This document shows positions 63,083-64,000 of a stretch of DNA of 64,000 bases, piece by piece (position 1 is the first letter of the stretch; each line of letters opens with the position of its first letter). The translations under genes and the position numbers were made by a program. This DNA is from Paracoccus zhejiangensis (GTDB lineage: Bacteria; Pseudomonadota; Alphaproteobacteria; Rhodobacterales; Rhodobacteraceae), in NCBI RefSeq assembly GCF_002847445.1, contig NZ_CP025430.1, positions 2,108,001-2,172,000 on the forward strand. Direction: 5' to 3'. The notes under the pieces were generated by a model that saw nothing but the letters and a program-made list of their open reading frames with translations, searched no databases and was not told the DNA's origin.

Positions 63083-64000
63083 ATGGGGCTTTACGACTAC
63101 AAGAACTATTCGGATTCCGAGGCCGTCGAACGGTTGGCGCTGGCCAAGAATCTGGCGGTTTCGGCCTCGGTGCCGTCGACCGCGGAAGGCAGCAGCGGTT
63201 CCGAGACTGCCCTGCCCGCCGGCTGGCGCAATGTCAGCGCGACCGAGCTGGGGCTTGACCCGGCGTTGGTGGATTCGCAGGGATTCATCAAGTTCATGAG
63301 CCCGCTGACCGGATGGGCCGAGACTGGGCCGCAACTGAAGGTTCTGGCCCAGACCGATGCCAGCGGCCAGATCATCGGCCTCGCGGTCTGCTTTTCAGGC
63401 ACCAATTCGATGCTGGATGTGTTGGATTACCTGCAGATGAACGCCGATGCGCTGGTCCCCAGCATGGCTCCGGTGCTGGAAGCCGTGCGCGATCTGGCGC
63501 TGGCCAACGGGCTTGACGGGCAGGACGTGACCATCACCGGCTACAGCCTTGGCGGCGGCATGACCAATATCATGTCGCGCCATGCCGATACGCTGATCGA
63601 CGGCTTCTTTGCGGACTCCGACTATTACGGCTTCGCCTCGCCGGTCATCCATGAAAGCGATCGCATCCTGAATGTCGGCTTCGAGAATGACGTGGTCCAT
63701 CGCGCCACCGGCGATTCCCACTCGTTCTGGCAGGCGGTTGCGCAGGCCGATCCCGCGCTGTCGAACCCCGACCGCGAGTTCAGTACCTCGACCGACAATT
63801 TCGTGCTGTTCGACGATACCTATGCCGCAGCGGAGATCACGCTCGGGGTGGATTCGCTGCTGAACCCGCTTGCCTGGCTGGCGCATATCGAGGGCGCCAG
63901 CGGAGATGCGATCGAGCGCGCAGGGGCCTCGCGCTTCTATCACCTGATGGATCAGGACAGCACCGTCATCGTGTCGGGGCTGGGTGCCGATCTGCGCGAG
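63083..64000 (+). CDS. Family I.3-type lipase, C-terminus outside window
   Basis: The gene starts at ATG 63083 after GGGAGGAG and is still open at the right edge (306 codons). The N-terminus MGLYDYKNYSDSEA is like that of family I.3 lipases (MG.FDYKN), which lack a signal peptide and leave by a type I secretion system using C-terminal RTX repeats. The nucleophile is Ser155 in ITGYSLGGGMTN; FSGTNSM (about 104-110) is the oxyanion region. The RTX end is not visible, so the secretion route is inference. Confidence 0.8.
   Translation, partial: MGLYDYKNYSDSEAVERLALAKNLAVSASVPSTAEGSSGSETALPAGWRNVSATELGLDPALVDSQGFIKFMSPLTGWAETGPQLKVLAQTDASGQIIGLAVCFSGTNSMLDVLDYLQMNADALVPSMAPVLEAVRDLALANGLDGQDVTITGYSLGGGMTNIMSRHADTLIDGFFADSDYYGFASPVIHESDRILNVGFENDVVHRATGDSHSFWQAVAQADPALSNPDREFSTSTDNFVLFDDTYAAAEITLGVDSLLNPLAWLAHIEGASGDAIERAGASRFYHLMDQDSTVIVSGLGADLRE

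Overview
The window looks like a chromosome segment of a high-GC alphaproteobacterium of the Rhodobacteraceae/Paracoccaceae type. The signs are the biotin operon order, a flagellar cluster with a candidate CtrA box, the HPr-EIIA(Man)-RapZ-HprK operon beside pckA, and many ATGA/GTGA-coupled genes. No 16S rRNA gene is present, so genus is inference (Paracoccus-like).

Layout. 1-1431: two tandem I78-type lipoproteins and a TetR regulator. 1781-7449: an amino-acid dehydrogenase convergent with bioB-F-D-A. 7527-17616: flagellar genes in two divergent operons (fliL-orf-motE-motA-orf-flhA-fliR-flhB-fliJ-like, and fliF-fliH-fliN-fliP) facing each other across one CtrA-like site. 17654-24722: housekeeping genes on the minus strand (dxs, ispA, xseB, a deacetylase, panB, mtaB, dapF). 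24820-24895: tRNA-Lys(UUU).

24910-34900 is the most interesting part. It is a 9,991-bp Tn7-like transposon inserted 14 bp past the tRNA gene, with matching ends, arrays of candidate TnsB sites and a 5-bp target duplication (CTCTT). It holds a complete DDE transposase (tnsB), a tnsA lacking its 5' part, and a tnsC cut after about 33 codons. The losses come from two different IS21-family elements, neither with a target duplication of its own, so IS-linked deletions probably removed the rest. A 39-codon fragment resembling the start of a CD-NTase (CBASS cyclase) and a headless unknown ORF are the visible cargo remnants.

35009-44648 is a possible signalling locus. A lipoxygenase-like oxygenase gene sits 23 bp upstream of a 1758-residue kinase-like/ATPase/GAF/class III cyclase gene. 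Both are divergent from a SulP transporter that ends in STAS and cyclic-nucleotide-binding domains, and a perfect 17-bp palindrome lies in the shared promoter region.

44694-58963: mog, small conserved proteins, argG, ilvA, an Hpt protein divergent from a receiver-PP2C protein, two NUDIX hydrolases, hslO, cca, an ABC exporter, a DoxX protein, an RlmD-like methyltransferase, an L,D-transpeptidase and a second TetR regulator. 58973-62958: the regulatory PTS operon divergent from pckA. From 63083 a family I.3-type lipase gene runs off the window.
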